In this document: positions 25,376 to 34,710 of the stretch, piece by piece | How positions within the stretch are numbered: position 1 is the first letter of the stretch | Layout: each line of letters starts with the position of its first letter | Source of the DNA: Rhodoblastus sp963828185 | Lineage (GTDB): Bacteria > Pseudomonadota > Alphaproteobacteria > Rhizobiales > Beijerinckiaceae | NCBI GenBank assembly: GCA_963828185.1 | Contig: CAWHDV010000019.1 | Location: 186,001-250,000 of the forward strand | Length of the DNA: 64,000 nt | Direction of reading: 5' to 3' | The notes under the pieces: model-generated | What the model was told of the DNA's origin: nothing | Database searches by the model: none | Seen by the model: the letters and a program-made list of their open reading frames with translations, nothing else | Translations under genes and position numbers: made by a program

Positions 25376-26827
25376 ATGCAAAGGGTGCTCAAGTTAGGCG
25401 GCCTCGTCCGATGGGCGACATGGGCGCGATTGTTCAGGACCACCGCCTTCAAATTGTCGATCGCCTATTTCGTCATCATCGGCCTCGGCTTCACGCTGGT
25501 GCTCGACAAGGTCGGCGAAAACGTCCGCGAATTGATCGACCAGCAGATGCGCCAGACCATCGAGGTCGATCTCAAGGGGCTGGCGGATCAATATGCCGAG
25601 GGCGGCCTGACCCAGTTGGTCGCCGTGGTCGACCGGCGCGCGCGCTTTCCGGGCGCCTCGATTTATCTGGTGGTGTCTCCCACCGGCGTCGTGCTCGCCG
25701 GCAATGTTCTGGAGCTGCCGGCCGACGTGCTCGACCAGAAGAACGCGGTCGAGACCAGCTACGAACGGATCGGCGAACCCAATGCGAAGCGCCGCGCGAT
25801 CGCCCAGGTGTTCGAGCTTCCCGGCCATTTCCGCCTGCTGATCGGCCATGACCTCGAAGACCGCGAGCGGCTGAGCCATATTCTGGGTTCGGCGCTTTTC
25901 ACTTCGCTGCTGTGGCTGTTGGTGATCGGCGCCTTCGGCGGCCTGTTCGTCGCCCGCCGCCTGCTGAACCGGGTGGACGCCATGAGCGCCAAGGCCGCGA
26001 CCCTGCTACAGGAAGATCTGTCCGGCCGCCTGCCGCTGTCGGGCTCGGGCGACGAACTCGATCGTCTCGCGCGCAACCTCAACGCCATGCTCGACCGCAT
26101 CGCCAGTCTCATGGACGGCATTCGCCAGGTGTCCGACAATATCGCGCATGACCTGCGCACGCCCCTGACGCGCCTGCGCAATAACGCCGAACAGGCGCTC
26201 CAGCTCGACGAGGGCGAGGCCGCCTGCCGCGCCGCGCTGGAGCAGGTGATCGACGAGGCGGACGGGCTGATCCGCATTTTCAATGCGCTGTTGATGATCG
26301 CCCGCGCCGAATCGCATTCCTCCGGCGAGACTTTGTCCGATCTCGACGCCGCCGCTCTGGCCCGCGACATGGCCGAGCTCTACGAACCGGCGGCGGAAGA
26401 GGAGGGCGTGGCGCTGGGCGTCGACGCGCCCGCGCCGCTGCCGTTTCGCGGCCAGCGCGAACTGATCGGCCAGGCGCTCGCCAATCTCATCGACAATGCG
26501 CTGAAATACGGCGCGCCAGACCTGCCCGGCGGCCAGGCCAGGGTCGAGATTTTCGCACGCGGCGACGAGGATCGGGTGGAGATTTCCGTCGCCGATCGCG
26601 GCCCCGGCATACCGGCCGAGCAAAGGTCGCGGGTGCTGGAGCGTTTCGTGCGGCTGGAGGATTCGCGTTCGCGTCCCGGCAGCGGCCTCGGCCTGTCGCT
26701 CGCCGCCGCCGTGGCGCGGCTGCACGGCGGCGAATTGCGCCTCGAGGATTTTTCGCCGGGCTTGCGCGTGGTCCTGTCCCTGCCGCGACAAAACAACCAT
26801 GCGCCGCGAAAAAGCGGTTCGCCATGA
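25376..26827 (+). CDS. Sensor histidine kinase (FeuQ-like), cognate to a distant response regulator
   Basis: A 483-residue membrane kinase. A transmembrane helix near residues 25-45 and another near 175-200 flank a periplasmic sensor of about 130 residues. HAMP follows, then the HisKA motif VSDNIAHDLRTPLTRLR (phospho-His), the N box ALANLIDNALKYG, G1 DRGPGIP and G2 GSGLGLSLAAA. The gene overlaps glnE by four bases (ATGA). In many Rhizobiales a degP, response regulator, kinase, glnE block is contiguous and includes the FeuP/FeuQ system; here degP and the regulator are near 59-62 kb. I infer the regulator at 61103-61795 as its partner. ATG 25376 is preferred to an upstream in-frame extension. 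Confidence 0.88.
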   Translation: MQRVLKLGGLVRWATWARLFRTTAFKLSIAYFVIIGLGFTLVLDKVGENVRELIDQQMRQTIEVDLKGLADQYAEGGLTQLVAVVDRRARFPGASIYLVVSPTGVVLAGNVLELPADVLDQKNAVETSYERIGEPNAKRRAIAQVFELPGHFRLLIGHDLEDRERLSHILGSALFTSLLWLLVIGAFGGLFVARRLLNRVDAMSAKAATLLQEDLSGRLPLSGSGDELDRLARNLNAMLDRIASLMDGIRQVSDNIAHDLRTPLTRLRNNAEQALQLDEGEAACRAALEQVIDEADGLIRIFNALLMIARAESHSSGETLSDLDAAALARDMAELYEPAAEEEGVALGVDAPAPLPFRGQRELIGQALANLIDNALKYGAPDLPGGQARVEIFARGDEDRVEISVADRGPGIPAEQRSRVLERFVRLEDSRSRPGSGLGLSLAAAVARLHGGELRLEDFSPGLRVVLSLPRQNNHAPRKSGSP

Positions 26828-29766
26828 GGAAACGCGGCCCGCTTATACCAAAGCCTGCGAAGATTGCGCTCGCCCGCGCCCGCCTGGCCGAATTTTTCGG
26901 CCACACGGCGCCCGAATGCGCGGCATCGTTGCAGGCGCTGCCGGACTGGCCGGAGATTGAAGCCCTGCTGCTCGGCGTGGCCGACCAGTCGCCGTTTCTC
27001 TGGGGCCTCATCCGCCGCGACCCCGACCGGCTGCTGCGCATCCTGCAAAAGCAGCCGGAACAGGCGCTCGAAGCGGCCCTGGGCCGGCTCGGAGTCTGCG
27101 GCGACAAGGATTGCTCGGAGGCGCAGGCGATGGCCATGCTGCGCCGCGCAAAACAGGAGATGGCGCTGATCATAGCCCTCGCAGATCTCAGCGGGCGGTT
27201 CGACATGGTCGCGGCGACCAGGGCTCTTTCGCGCGCGGCTGACCGTTTTGTCGCGACGGCGTTGCGCGCGGCGCTGCGGCTCGCCGGCGACCGGCTGGCG
27301 CTGGAGGGCGATGAGCCGGAGCTCAACTGCGGCCTTGTCGTGCTGGCGCTCGGCAAGCATGGCGCGATGGAGCTGAACTATTCCTCCGACGTCGATCTGG
27401 TGATTTTCTATGACGGCGCATCGCGGGCGCTCGAAACCGGGCCGGGCGGAAAAGCCAATGCGCTGCGCCTGACCCAGCATCTGGTGAAGCTCCTGCAGGA
27501 GCGCACCGGCGACGGCTACGTTTTACGCGTGGATTTGCGCTTGAGGCCCGATCCCGGCTCGACAGCGCCGGCGGTTTCACTGGAGGCCGCGCGGCATTAT
27601 TACGAGACGCTCGGCCAGAACTGGGAGCGGGCGGCGATGATCAAGGCGCGCCCGGTCGCCGGCGACCTGGCGCTCGGCTTCTCTTTCCTGAAAGAGATGG
27701 CGGCCTTCATCTGGCGCAAATATTTCGATTACGCCGCCATCGCCGACATTCACGCGATGAAGCGGCAGATCCACGCGGCGCGCGGCCATGCCGAGATCGC
27801 CGTCGCCGGACACGATCTTAAGCTCGGGCGCGGCGGCATCCGCGAGATCGAATTTTTCGTCCAGACGCAGCAATTGATCTTTGGCGGCCGCCGCCAGCTT
27901 TTGCGCGGCGCGCGGACGCTCGACATGCTCGGGCAATTGCAGGCCGACGGCTGGATCACGCCCGATGCGGCGCGTGAAATGACCGACGCCTACATTTTCC
28001 TGCGCGCGCTGGAGCACCGCCTGCAAATGCTGCATGACCAGCAAACCCAACGTCTGCCAGCGGACAAGGCGGCGCTGAAGCTTTTCGCGCGCTTTTGCGG
28101 CTATGGCGGCGCGGCGTCGTTTTCCGCCGATCTGCTGCATCATCTGCGCGCGGTGGAAAAACATTATTCGCGCCTGTTCGAACATGCGCCGGGCCTCGAT
28201 TCCCGCGCCGGCAACCTTGTCTTCGTCGGCGCGGCGGACGATCCGGAAACGCTTGAAACTTTGCGCGAAATGGGATTTCGCGCTCCCGAGGCTGCGGCGG
28301 AAACGGTGCGCGGCTGGCATTTCGGCCGCGTGCAGGCGGTGCGCGGTCCGCGCGCCCGCGAAGTGCTGACCGAACTCGTTCCAGCCTTGCTCGACGCCTT
28401 CTCGAAATCGGGCGACGCGGATTCAGGTCTTGCCGCCTTCGACGCGGCGCTGGCAAAAATGCCGGCGGCGGTCGAGCTTTTTGCTTTGCTCAAGTCGAAC
28501 GCGCCGATGCGCCAGCTTTTCGCCGACATTCTCGGCGGGGCGCCGCGCCTGGCCCAGGTCATCGCGCAAAGCCCGCATGTGCTTGACGCGGCGATCGATC
28601 GCGGCGTCGCCCTGGCGCCGATGGACGAGGCGGCCTATGCCGAAAGGCTCGCGCTTTATTTCCCCGAGGCGCCGGGCCATCTCGAAGGCTTTCTCGACGC
28701 CGCGCGCATTTTCGCGGCGGAAGAAGGCTTCATGATCGGCTTGCGCCTGTTCGCCGGCCTGGTCGAACCGCGGCAGGCGGCGCAGGCCTATTCCGCCTTG
28801 GCCGAGATTTTGCTGCGCGCCTGCCTTGCGAGGGTCGAGGCGATCTTCGCCGACGAGCACGGCCGCTTGCCCGGCGGGCGCTGCGCCGTGCTGGCGCTGG
28901 GAAAGCTCGGCTCTCGTGAAATGACCGCGACCTCCGATCTCGATCTCGTCCTGCTTTACGATTTCGATGCCGAACGTCCTGAATCGATTGGGGACAAGCC
29001 GCTGCACGCGACGCTTTATTACACGCGCCTGACGCAAAGGCTGATCGCGGCGCTGACGTCGCCGACGCGGCGCGGAAAGCTGTTCGAAGTCGATATGCGC
29101 TTGCGCCCTTCCGGCCGGCAGGGGCCGCTGGCGACGCAGTTCGCCAGTTTCCGCGCCTATCAGGCCAACGAGGCGGAAGTCTGGGAACATATGGCGCTGA
29201 CCCGCGCGCGCCCGGTGGCCGGCGACCCCTCGCTCAACGCAGAGGCGCGGGAGATCATCGCAAGCAGTCTTTACCGCCCGCGCGACAAGGTGGCGCTGGC
29301 CAGGGCGGTGCGCGACATGCGCGGCTTGATCGCCAAGGAAAAAGGGGAGGGTCAAAAGGGGGAGGGCCAAAAGGGGGCCCAGGGCTGGGATCTGAAGCTT
29401 GCCCCGGGCGGCCTGCTGGACGTGGAATTCATCGCGCAATATCTCGCGCTTGCGCATGGCTTTGACGCGCCAGGCCTGCGCGTGACGGCGACCCGCGACA
29501 TCCTCGCCGCCGCCGCGCGCTCGCGGCTGATCGAAGCGGAGACGGCGGAATTTTTGCTCAACGCGCTGGCGCTCTACGGCAATGTCACGCAATGGCAAAG
29601 ACTGGCGCTCGATGCGGGCGCCGACCCGCGCCAGGCGGCGGAAGGGGTGAGGCGCCGCATCGCCAGCGCCTCGGGACTGCCGGACTTTTCATTGCTGGAG
29701 CGCGAACTGGCGGCGACGCGAAAAGAAGTGCGGCGGATTTTCACGCAGGTTTTGGCGAAGGAGTGA
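26824..29766 (+). CDS. glnE: Bifunctional glutamine synthetase adenylyltransferase/deadenylase GlnE
   Basis: A 980-residue enzyme that adds and removes AMP on glutamine synthetase in response to PII. Both nucleotidyltransferase domains are present: GKHGAMELNYSSDVDLVIFY near residue 177 (deadenylation half) and GKLGSREMTATSDLDLVLLY near 695 (adenylation half). The central and C-terminal helical parts (RGGIREIEFFVQTQQLIFGG and LAPGGLLDVEFIAQYLAL) are typical. A short repeat, GEGQKGEGQKG, interrupts the loop at about residue 842. The start overlaps the kinase stop, so expression is coupled. Length matches the family. Confidence 0.96.
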   Translation: MRKRGPLIPKPAKIALARARLAEFFGHTAPECAASLQALPDWPEIEALLLGVADQSPFLWGLIRRDPDRLLRILQKQPEQALEAALGRLGVCGDKDCSEAQAMAMLRRAKQEMALIIALADLSGRFDMVAATRALSRAADRFVATALRAALRLAGDRLALEGDEPELNCGLVVLALGKHGAMELNYSSDVDLVIFYDGASRALETGPGGKANALRLTQHLVKLLQERTGDGYVLRVDLRLRPDPGSTAPAVSLEAARHYYETLGQNWERAAMIKARPVAGDLALGFSFLKEMAAFIWRKYFDYAAIADIHAMKRQIHAARGHAEIAVAGHDLKLGRGGIREIEFFVQTQQLIFGGRRQLLRGARTLDMLGQLQADGWITPDAAREMTDAYIFLRALEHRLQMLHDQQTQRLPADKAALKLFARFCGYGGAASFSADLLHHLRAVEKHYSRLFEHAPGLDSRAGNLVFVGAADDPETLETLREMGFRAPEAAAETVRGWHFGRVQAVRGPRAREVLTELVPALLDAFSKSGDADSGLAAFDAALAKMPAAVELFALLKSNAPMRQLFADILGGAPRLAQVIAQSPHVLDAAIDRGVALAPMDEAAYAERLALYFPEAPGHLEGFLDAARIFAAEEGFMIGLRLFAGLVEPRQAAQAYSALAEILLRACLARVEAIFADEHGRLPGGRCAVLALGKLGSREMTATSDLDLVLLYDFDAERPESIGDKPLHATLYYTRLTQRLIAALTSPTRRGKLFEVDMRLRPSGRQGPLATQFASFRAYQANEAEVWEHMALTRARPVAGDPSLNAEAREIIASSLYRPRDKVALARAVRDMRGLIAKEKGEGQKGEGQKGAQGWDLKLAPGGLLDVEFIAQYLALAHGFDAPGLRVTATRDILAAAARSRLIEAETAEFLLNALALYGNVTQWQRLALDAGADPRQAAEGVRRRIASASGLPDFSLLERELAATRKEVRRIFTQVLAKE

Positions 29767-29790
29767 CGGCGGAAGCTTCCGACTCGGCCG

Positions 29791-29942
29791 TCAGCCAAGC
29801 TTTTGCAATTCGTCGGCGAGGACTTCGCCTGGGTGAATGGCGGGGCCATGGTTGCGATCCTTTCCTGGCGATAATCGACGGTTTCGACCAGCAACGGTCC
29901 GCGCGCGCCCTCGAAATTGTAAGTATGCCGACCCATCCACAT
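29791..29942 (-). pseudogene. Remnant of a HigBA-like toxin-antitoxin module
   Basis: On the minus strand a short stretch ending GPLLVETVDYRQERI resembles the tail of a HigB/RelE toxin, and at once ATG 29849 starts MAPPF, which after a missing base continues IHPGEVLADELQKLG before TGA at 29791-29793. HPGEVLxxEL is the hallmark N-terminus of HigA antitoxins. Everything after that is gone. It lies between glnE and the mutase gene. The match rests on about 15 residues, so the call is tentative, but the motif and gene order (toxin then antitoxin) agree. Confidence 0.5.
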
Positions 29943-30028
29943 TGAACCAATGCCGAATAGAGGCCAACTGGCGCCGGGCTCCCCTCCGCAGTATAAGGGG
30001 CAAATATAAGCATGAGACGGACGCCTGG

Positions 30029-32189
30029 ATGACCCACATACCCGATTTCTCGACCCTCGCCCTTTCGCCTGACCAGAGCGCCGCGCCGCCGGCTTTCTCG
30101 GAAAAGCCCTGGTTGACGCCGGAAGGCATCGAAGTGAAGAGCGTCTACGGCCCCGAGGACGTCGAGGGCCTGCCCGCCGTCGAGTCCTATCCCGGCGCCG
30201 CGCCGTTCCTGCGCGGCCCTTACCCCACCATGTATGTCAACCAGCCCTGGACGGTGCGGCAATACGCCGGCTTCTCGACGGCGGAAGATTCCAACGCCTT
30301 CTATCGCCGCAACCTCGCGGCGGGCCAGAAGGGCCTGTCGGTGGCCTTCGATCTCGCCACCCATCGCGGCTATGATTCCGACCATCCGCGCGTCGGCGGC
30401 GATGTCGGCATGGCCGGCGTGGCGATCGAACTCGATCTACGACATGCGCACGCTGTTTTCCGGCATTCCGCTCGACCAGATGTCGGTGTCGATGACGATG
30501 AACGGCGCGGTCCTGCCGGTGCTGGCGCTCTACATCGTCGCGGCGGAAGAGCAGGGCGTGCCGGCCGCCAAACTTTCCGGCACGATCCAGAACGATATTT
30601 TGAAAGAATTCATGGTGCGGAACACCTACATCTATCCGCCCAAGCATTCGATGCGCATCATTTCGGACATTTTCGCCTTCACCTCGCAGAACATGCCGAA
30701 ATTCAATTCCATTTCCATTTCCGGCTATCACATGCAGGAGGCCGGGGCGACGCAGGACCTGGAACTCGCCTACACGCTCGCCGACGGCGTCGAATATTTG
30801 CGCGCCGGCATCGGCGCGGGTTTGACCGTGGACCAGTTCGCGCCTCGCCTATCGTTCTTCTGGGCGATCGGCATGAATTTCTTCATGGAAGTGGCGAAAT
30901 TGCGCGCCGCCCGCCTGATATGGGCCAATCTGGTCAAGGGTTTCGAGCCCAAGTCGGAGAAAAGCCTGCCGCTGCGCACCCACAGCCAGACCTCCGGCTG
31001 GTCGCTGACGGCGCAGGACGTGTTCAACAATGTCATCCGCACCCAGATCGAGGCGATGGCCGCGACGCAGGGCCATACTCAGTCGCTGCACACCAATGCG
31101 CTCGACGAGGCGCTCGCCTTGCCGACCGACTTTTCCGCCCGCATCGCCCGCAACACCCAGCTTTTCCTGCAACAGGAATCCGGCACGACCAAAATCATCG
31201 ATCCCTGGGGCGGCTCCTACTATGTCGAGAAGCTCACGGCCGAACTGACGCAGAAAGCCTGGGCGCATATTCAGGAAGTCGAGGCGCTCGGCGGTATGTC
31301 CAAGGCGATCGAGGCCGGCATCCCCAAGCTGCGCATCGAGGAAGCCGCGGCCAAGACCCAGGCGCGCATCGATTCCGGCAAGCAGGCGGTGATCGGCGTC
31401 AACAAGCTGCGTCCGACCGACGAGAAGCCGATCGACGTGCTGAAGGTCGAAAACGCCAGTGTCCGCGCGCAGCAGATCGACAAGCTCAAGCGCCTGCGCG
31501 CCGAGCGCAACGAGGCGGAGACGCAAGCCGCGCTCGAGGCTTTGACCGAAGGCGCCAAGTCCGGCGCGAACCTGCTGGCCCTGTCCATCGAGGCGGCGCG
31601 GAAAAAGGCGACGGTCGGCGAAATTTCTTATGCGCTGGAAAAGGTGTTCGGGCGGCATCGCGCGGAGATCAAGAGCATTTCCGGCGTTTACAAGCGGGAG
31701 GCCGGGGTGGATTCGACTGCAATCGCCAAGGTTCTGGCGCAGGTCGCGACGTTCGAGGAGCACGACGGAAGGCGGCCGCGCATTCTCGTGGCGAAAGTCG
31801 GCCAGGACGGCCACGACCGCGGCCAGAAGGTGATCGCCTCGGCTTTCGCCGATCTCGGCTTCGACGTCGATATCGGCCCGCTGTTCGCCACGCCGGAAGA
31901 GGCGGCGCGGCAGGCGGTCGAGAACGACGTGCATATCGTCGGCATTTCCTCGCTGGCGGCCGGCCATCTGACGCTGGTGCCGGAACTGAAGGCCGCGCTG
32001 GAAAAGGAAGGCCGTCCTGATATCATGATCGTCGTCGGCGGCGTCATCCCGCCGCAGGATTTCTCCGCGCTATATACAGCGGGCGCCTCGGCCATCTTCC
32101 CGCCCGGCACGGTGATCGCGGAAGCCGCTGGCAAGCTGATCGACGAACTCAACTCTCGCCTCGGCTACGCCAAAGCCGCCGCTGAATGA
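30029..32189 (+). CDS. Methylmalonyl-CoA mutase large subunit, frameshifted near residue 134
   Basis: The catalytic B12-dependent subunit, converting (R)-methylmalonyl-CoA to succinyl-CoA. The first frame (ATG 30029) runs through VNQPWTVRQYAGFSTAEDSN, GLSVAFDLATHRGYDSD and GGDVGMAGVAI; the continuation, SIYDMRTLFSGIPLDQMSV, is in the next frame. One surplus A at 30429-30430 (GAACTC where GACTCG is expected) explains the break; repaired length is 719 residues, normal for the family. The C-terminal cobalamin domain is intact: VGQDGHDRGQKVIASAF with the base-off histidine, and IVVGGVIPPQD. The small subunit is 13 kb away at 45602-47419 rather than adjacent. The GNAT gene overlaps the stop by four bases. 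Confidence 0.92.
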
Positions 32190-32638
32190 GTCCCTCGGAA
32201 GCGGGCGGTTTTGTCGTTGCGCCGGAAGCTCAGCCGGACGAGACGACCCAGATCATTCTGATGAGCGGTCTGGCCGCCTATAACGAGGCGCAGGTCGGCC
32301 CCGATCCGGTGCGCCTGCCGGAAAATCATGTCTGCATCGTCGCGCGCGACGGAAGCGGTTTTCCGCGCGGCGGCGTGCAGGGCGTGGCGGTTGGCGCCTG
32401 GCTGGCGGTCGATCTGGTCTGGGTGGAGGAGGCGTTTCGCGGCCGCGGCCTGGGCTCGCGCCTGCTGGATGAAGCGGAAGCGGAGGGCCGGCGGCGTGGT
32501 TGCAAATGGTCGATTCTCGCCAGTTTCGACTATCAGGCGCCGAATTTCTATTCCCGGCGCGGCTATGTCGAATATGCGCGGATGGAGGATTTTCCGCTCG
32601 GGCATACGCGGTTTCAGCTGCGCAAGGCGTTGGCCTGA
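32186..32638 (+). CDS. GNAT family N-acetyltransferase
   Basis: A 150-residue acetyltransferase. The acetyl-CoA pyrophosphate loop is EEAFRGRGLGSRLLDEAE near residue 83 (R/QxxGxG/A pattern), followed by ILASFDYQAPNFYSRRGYVE, the family's beta-5 and C-terminal helix region. The acceptor substrate cannot be inferred. The start codon overlaps the stop of the mutase gene (ATGA), so it is translated with it; whether that has functional meaning is unclear. A GC-rich hairpin (32659-32685) follows and separates it from convergent sodB. Confidence 0.85.
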   Translation: MSPSEAGGFVVAPEAQPDETTQIILMSGLAAYNEAQVGPDPVRLPENHVCIVARDGSGFPRGGVQGVAVGAWLAVDLVWVEEAFRGRGLGSRLLDEAEAEGRRRGCKWSILASFDYQAPNFYSRRGYVEYARMEDFPLGHTRFQLRKALA

Positions 32639-32658
32639 ATAACAGGTCCAAGAATTAG

Positions 32659-32685
32659 GGGCCGCCCAAAATCCTCGGGCGGCCC
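32659..32685. terminator. Stem-loop between convergent GNAT and sodB genes
   Basis: Perfect nine-base arms GGGCCGCCC / GGGCGGCCC with a nine-base loop, placed between two convergent stop codons. It lacks a T run directly after the stem on either strand, so it is a weak or factor-assisted terminator at best. Confidence 0.4.
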
Positions 32686-32698
32686 GGCTGTAAAAAAA

Positions 32699-33298
32699 TC
32701 AGCCCATCGCCTTTTCAAGCTGGGCTTCGACATATTCCCAGTTCACCAGGTTGCCGATCACTGTCTTGATGAAATCGGGGCGGCGATTGCGGTAGTCGAT
32801 ATAATAGGCGTGTTCCCACACGTCGATCGTCAGGATTGGCAATGCTCCGTGGATCAGCGGGTTTTCGGCGTTGGGGGTCTTGGAGACGGCGACCTTGCCG
32901 TCCTTGACCGCCAGCCAGGCCCAGCCGGAGCCGAATTGGGTGAGGCCCGCCTGCGACAGGTCCTCGAGCGCCTTTTCCACCGAGCCGCAGCCCTCGATCA
33001 GGGCCTTTTCGACTTTGCCGGGGACTTTGCCGCCGCCGTTCGGCTTCAGGTATTTCCAGAATTCGGCGTGGTTCCAGATCTGGGCGACATTGTTGAACAC
33101 GGCCGGATTCTTGCCATGCGAACCGGTGATGACCTGTTCCATCGGCAGGCCTTCCCATTCCGTGCCCTTGATCAGGTTGTTGGCGTTGTTCACATAGGCG
33201 GCATGGTGCTTGTCGTGGTGAAACTCCAGGGTTTCCGCGGACATGTAAGGCTGTAGCGAATCATGCGCGTAGGGAAGGGGATCGAGGACAAAAGACAT
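32699..33298 (-). CDS. sodB: Superoxide dismutase [Fe]
   Basis: A 199-residue Fe/Mn-type superoxide dismutase. Metal ligands are in TLEFHHDKHHAAYVNN (first His), AQIWNHAEFWKYLKPN (second His), TIDVWEHAYYIDYRNRRPDF (Asp and His). Gln in the AQIWNH segment is the position diagnostic of the iron form. No signal peptide is present, so it is cytoplasmic. ATG 33298 is preceded by AAGGAG; a long in-frame extension upstream runs antisense to the neighbouring gene and is rejected. It is divergent from a membrane-protein gene across a 180-bp gap and, like the rubrerythrin operon, belongs to oxidative-stress defence. Confidence 0.94.
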   Translation of the reverse strand: MSFVLDPLPYAHDSLQPYMSAETLEFHHDKHHAAYVNNANNLIKGTEWEGLPMEQVITGSHGKNPAVFNNVAQIWNHAEFWKYLKPNGGGKVPGKVEKALIEGCGSVEKALEDLSQAGLTQFGSGWAWLAVKDGKVAVSKTPNAENPLIHGALPILTIDVWEHAYYIDYRNRRPDFIKTVIGNLVNWEYVEAQLEKAMG

Positions 33299-33478
33299 GC
33301 AGGTCTCCTTTGGGAGGAAGGATGCGCCGTCAGCGTGAGCGGCGCCGTGGAAGGTAAGGAACACGCCTGTCGGAAGCAAGAACGCAAGCGCGGCGATTTG
33401 GCTCCTTTGTAGAGTCGAATTTAACGATTTACGTACTATGTTGCATTTTGAAAGCCTTGCGGCCGACGTAACTTTCCC

Positions 33479-34619
33479 GTGAAAGGCTGGAGTGTGAGAG
33501 CGGATCGAACGATCATCGTCATTGGCGTCTTCCTGTTCGTCTTGGGAGTGGCGGTCGCCTGGAATGGCTATTTGTATATTGAGCTGGAACGCGGGTGGTC
33601 GATGGCGATCGCCGGCTCCGTCGGCTTTTGCACGGGCCTGCTCCTTGTCGCCCTTGGTCTGGTGCTGCGGGAATTGCGGGAGATTGCCTCTTCCGCGTCG
33701 AAGGCCACGCTGCTCCTCGCCAAGGGGAAATCCGCCGGTTTGCCGGAAATCGCCGCGCCCGCGCCCGCCACGCAGCCAGCCGCCAAACTGGAGCCGTCTC
33801 CTGAAACTCCGGCACAGGCGCTGGCCGAACCAGTCGAGTTCTGAATGGGAGCCGCATTGGGAGCTGGAGCAGGCCCTTGCCGCCGAGGCCTTGAACGTCG
33901 CGCCGAAGCAGGAGGCTCCGCTATCGCCCGCGCTTTCCGAACTTCGCGAAGAAAACGAGGATGAGCCGTCTGCCGGGACAATGCGCCCGTCAACGCCTGC
34001 AGGTTCCGGCAACCGTGAGCCCGTCGCCGAGTCCAGATTCGCCGATGAGGCCAAATCAGTTGCTGAGGCCGAACCCGTCGCTGAGGCCAAACCCATCGTT
34101 GAGGCCAAACCCATCGTTGAGGCCAAGCCTCTTGCCGGGTCCAGGCTTCCGTCCGCAGAGGAGAGCAGCGGCTGGTTGTTTCAGAACATCGCTGGTCCGC
34201 TCGCTGGCGGGCACGAGCCGCCGGCGGGCCACAAGTCGGTCGATGAAGCCTCGTTTGCGGAAGCGCGGTTAACGGAAGCGCTCGCAAAGGAGACGCAAGG
34301 CTGCGAGCCGGAGCAAACCTCCGAGGTTCATCCGGCCGACGCAGGAACCCCTGAAGCGCAGCCTCAGCCCATGCACGTCGCCGCCCATGGCGAGCAGGCG
34401 CCACAGGGAATCGTGCCAAATCCGGCTGACCACGAGCCGCAGGGAGCCGAAGAGGCACAAAAAAGCGACGCGAGCCGGGAAGTCATTGGCCATTATGACG
34501 CGAACGGCGCGCATTACACGATGTATGCCGACGGTTCGATCGACGCCGAAACTGCGCACGGCGTCTATCGCTTCGCCTCGATGGAGGAACTGAAGAGCTT
34601 CATCGAAGGCCAGGACTAA
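33479..34619 (+). CDS. Two-helix membrane protein with acidic Ala/Pro/Glu linker, frameshifted
   Basis: The first frame (GTG 33479, or GTG 33494) gives 121 residues with two transmembrane helices (IIVIGVFLFVLGVAVAWNGY and AIAGSVGFCTGLLLVALGLV) and stops at TGA just after PAQALAEPVEF. One base later the next frame continues as EWEPHWELEQALAAEA through a long acidic linker with an 18-bp tandem repeat (EAKPIV, about 34080-34125) to a compact C-terminal domain, YDANGAHYTMYADGSIDAET then SMEELKSFIEGQD. Dropping one T at about 33839-33841 fuses them into 379 residues. I recall the C-terminal domain from hypothetical membrane proteins of Rhizobiales; function unknown. Confidence 0.7.
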
Positions 34620-34671
34620 AGCGCGTTCGGCGAACGCCCGTTCACCAAACACACTCTAGTCTTTTGTTTTT

Positions 34672-34699
34672 GCGCATATTCTAATGCGGGAATATGCGC
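34672..34699. repeat. Inverted repeat between a membrane-protein gene and an oligopeptidase gene
   Basis: GCGCATATTC and GAATATGCGC form a 10-bp stem around an eight-base loop, lying between two convergent genes. T-rich sequence precedes rather than follows it on the plus strand, and the minus strand has an A run after it, so it does not look like a standard terminator. Confidence 0.4.
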
Positions 34700-34710
34700 T
34701 AAGCGCCGGA

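Noticed and set aside
34672..34699. Terminator for the convergent membrane protein and oligopeptidase genes
   Set aside because: The stem is good, but the T run precedes it on the plus strand and the minus strand has A residues after it, so it was listed only as an inverted repeat.
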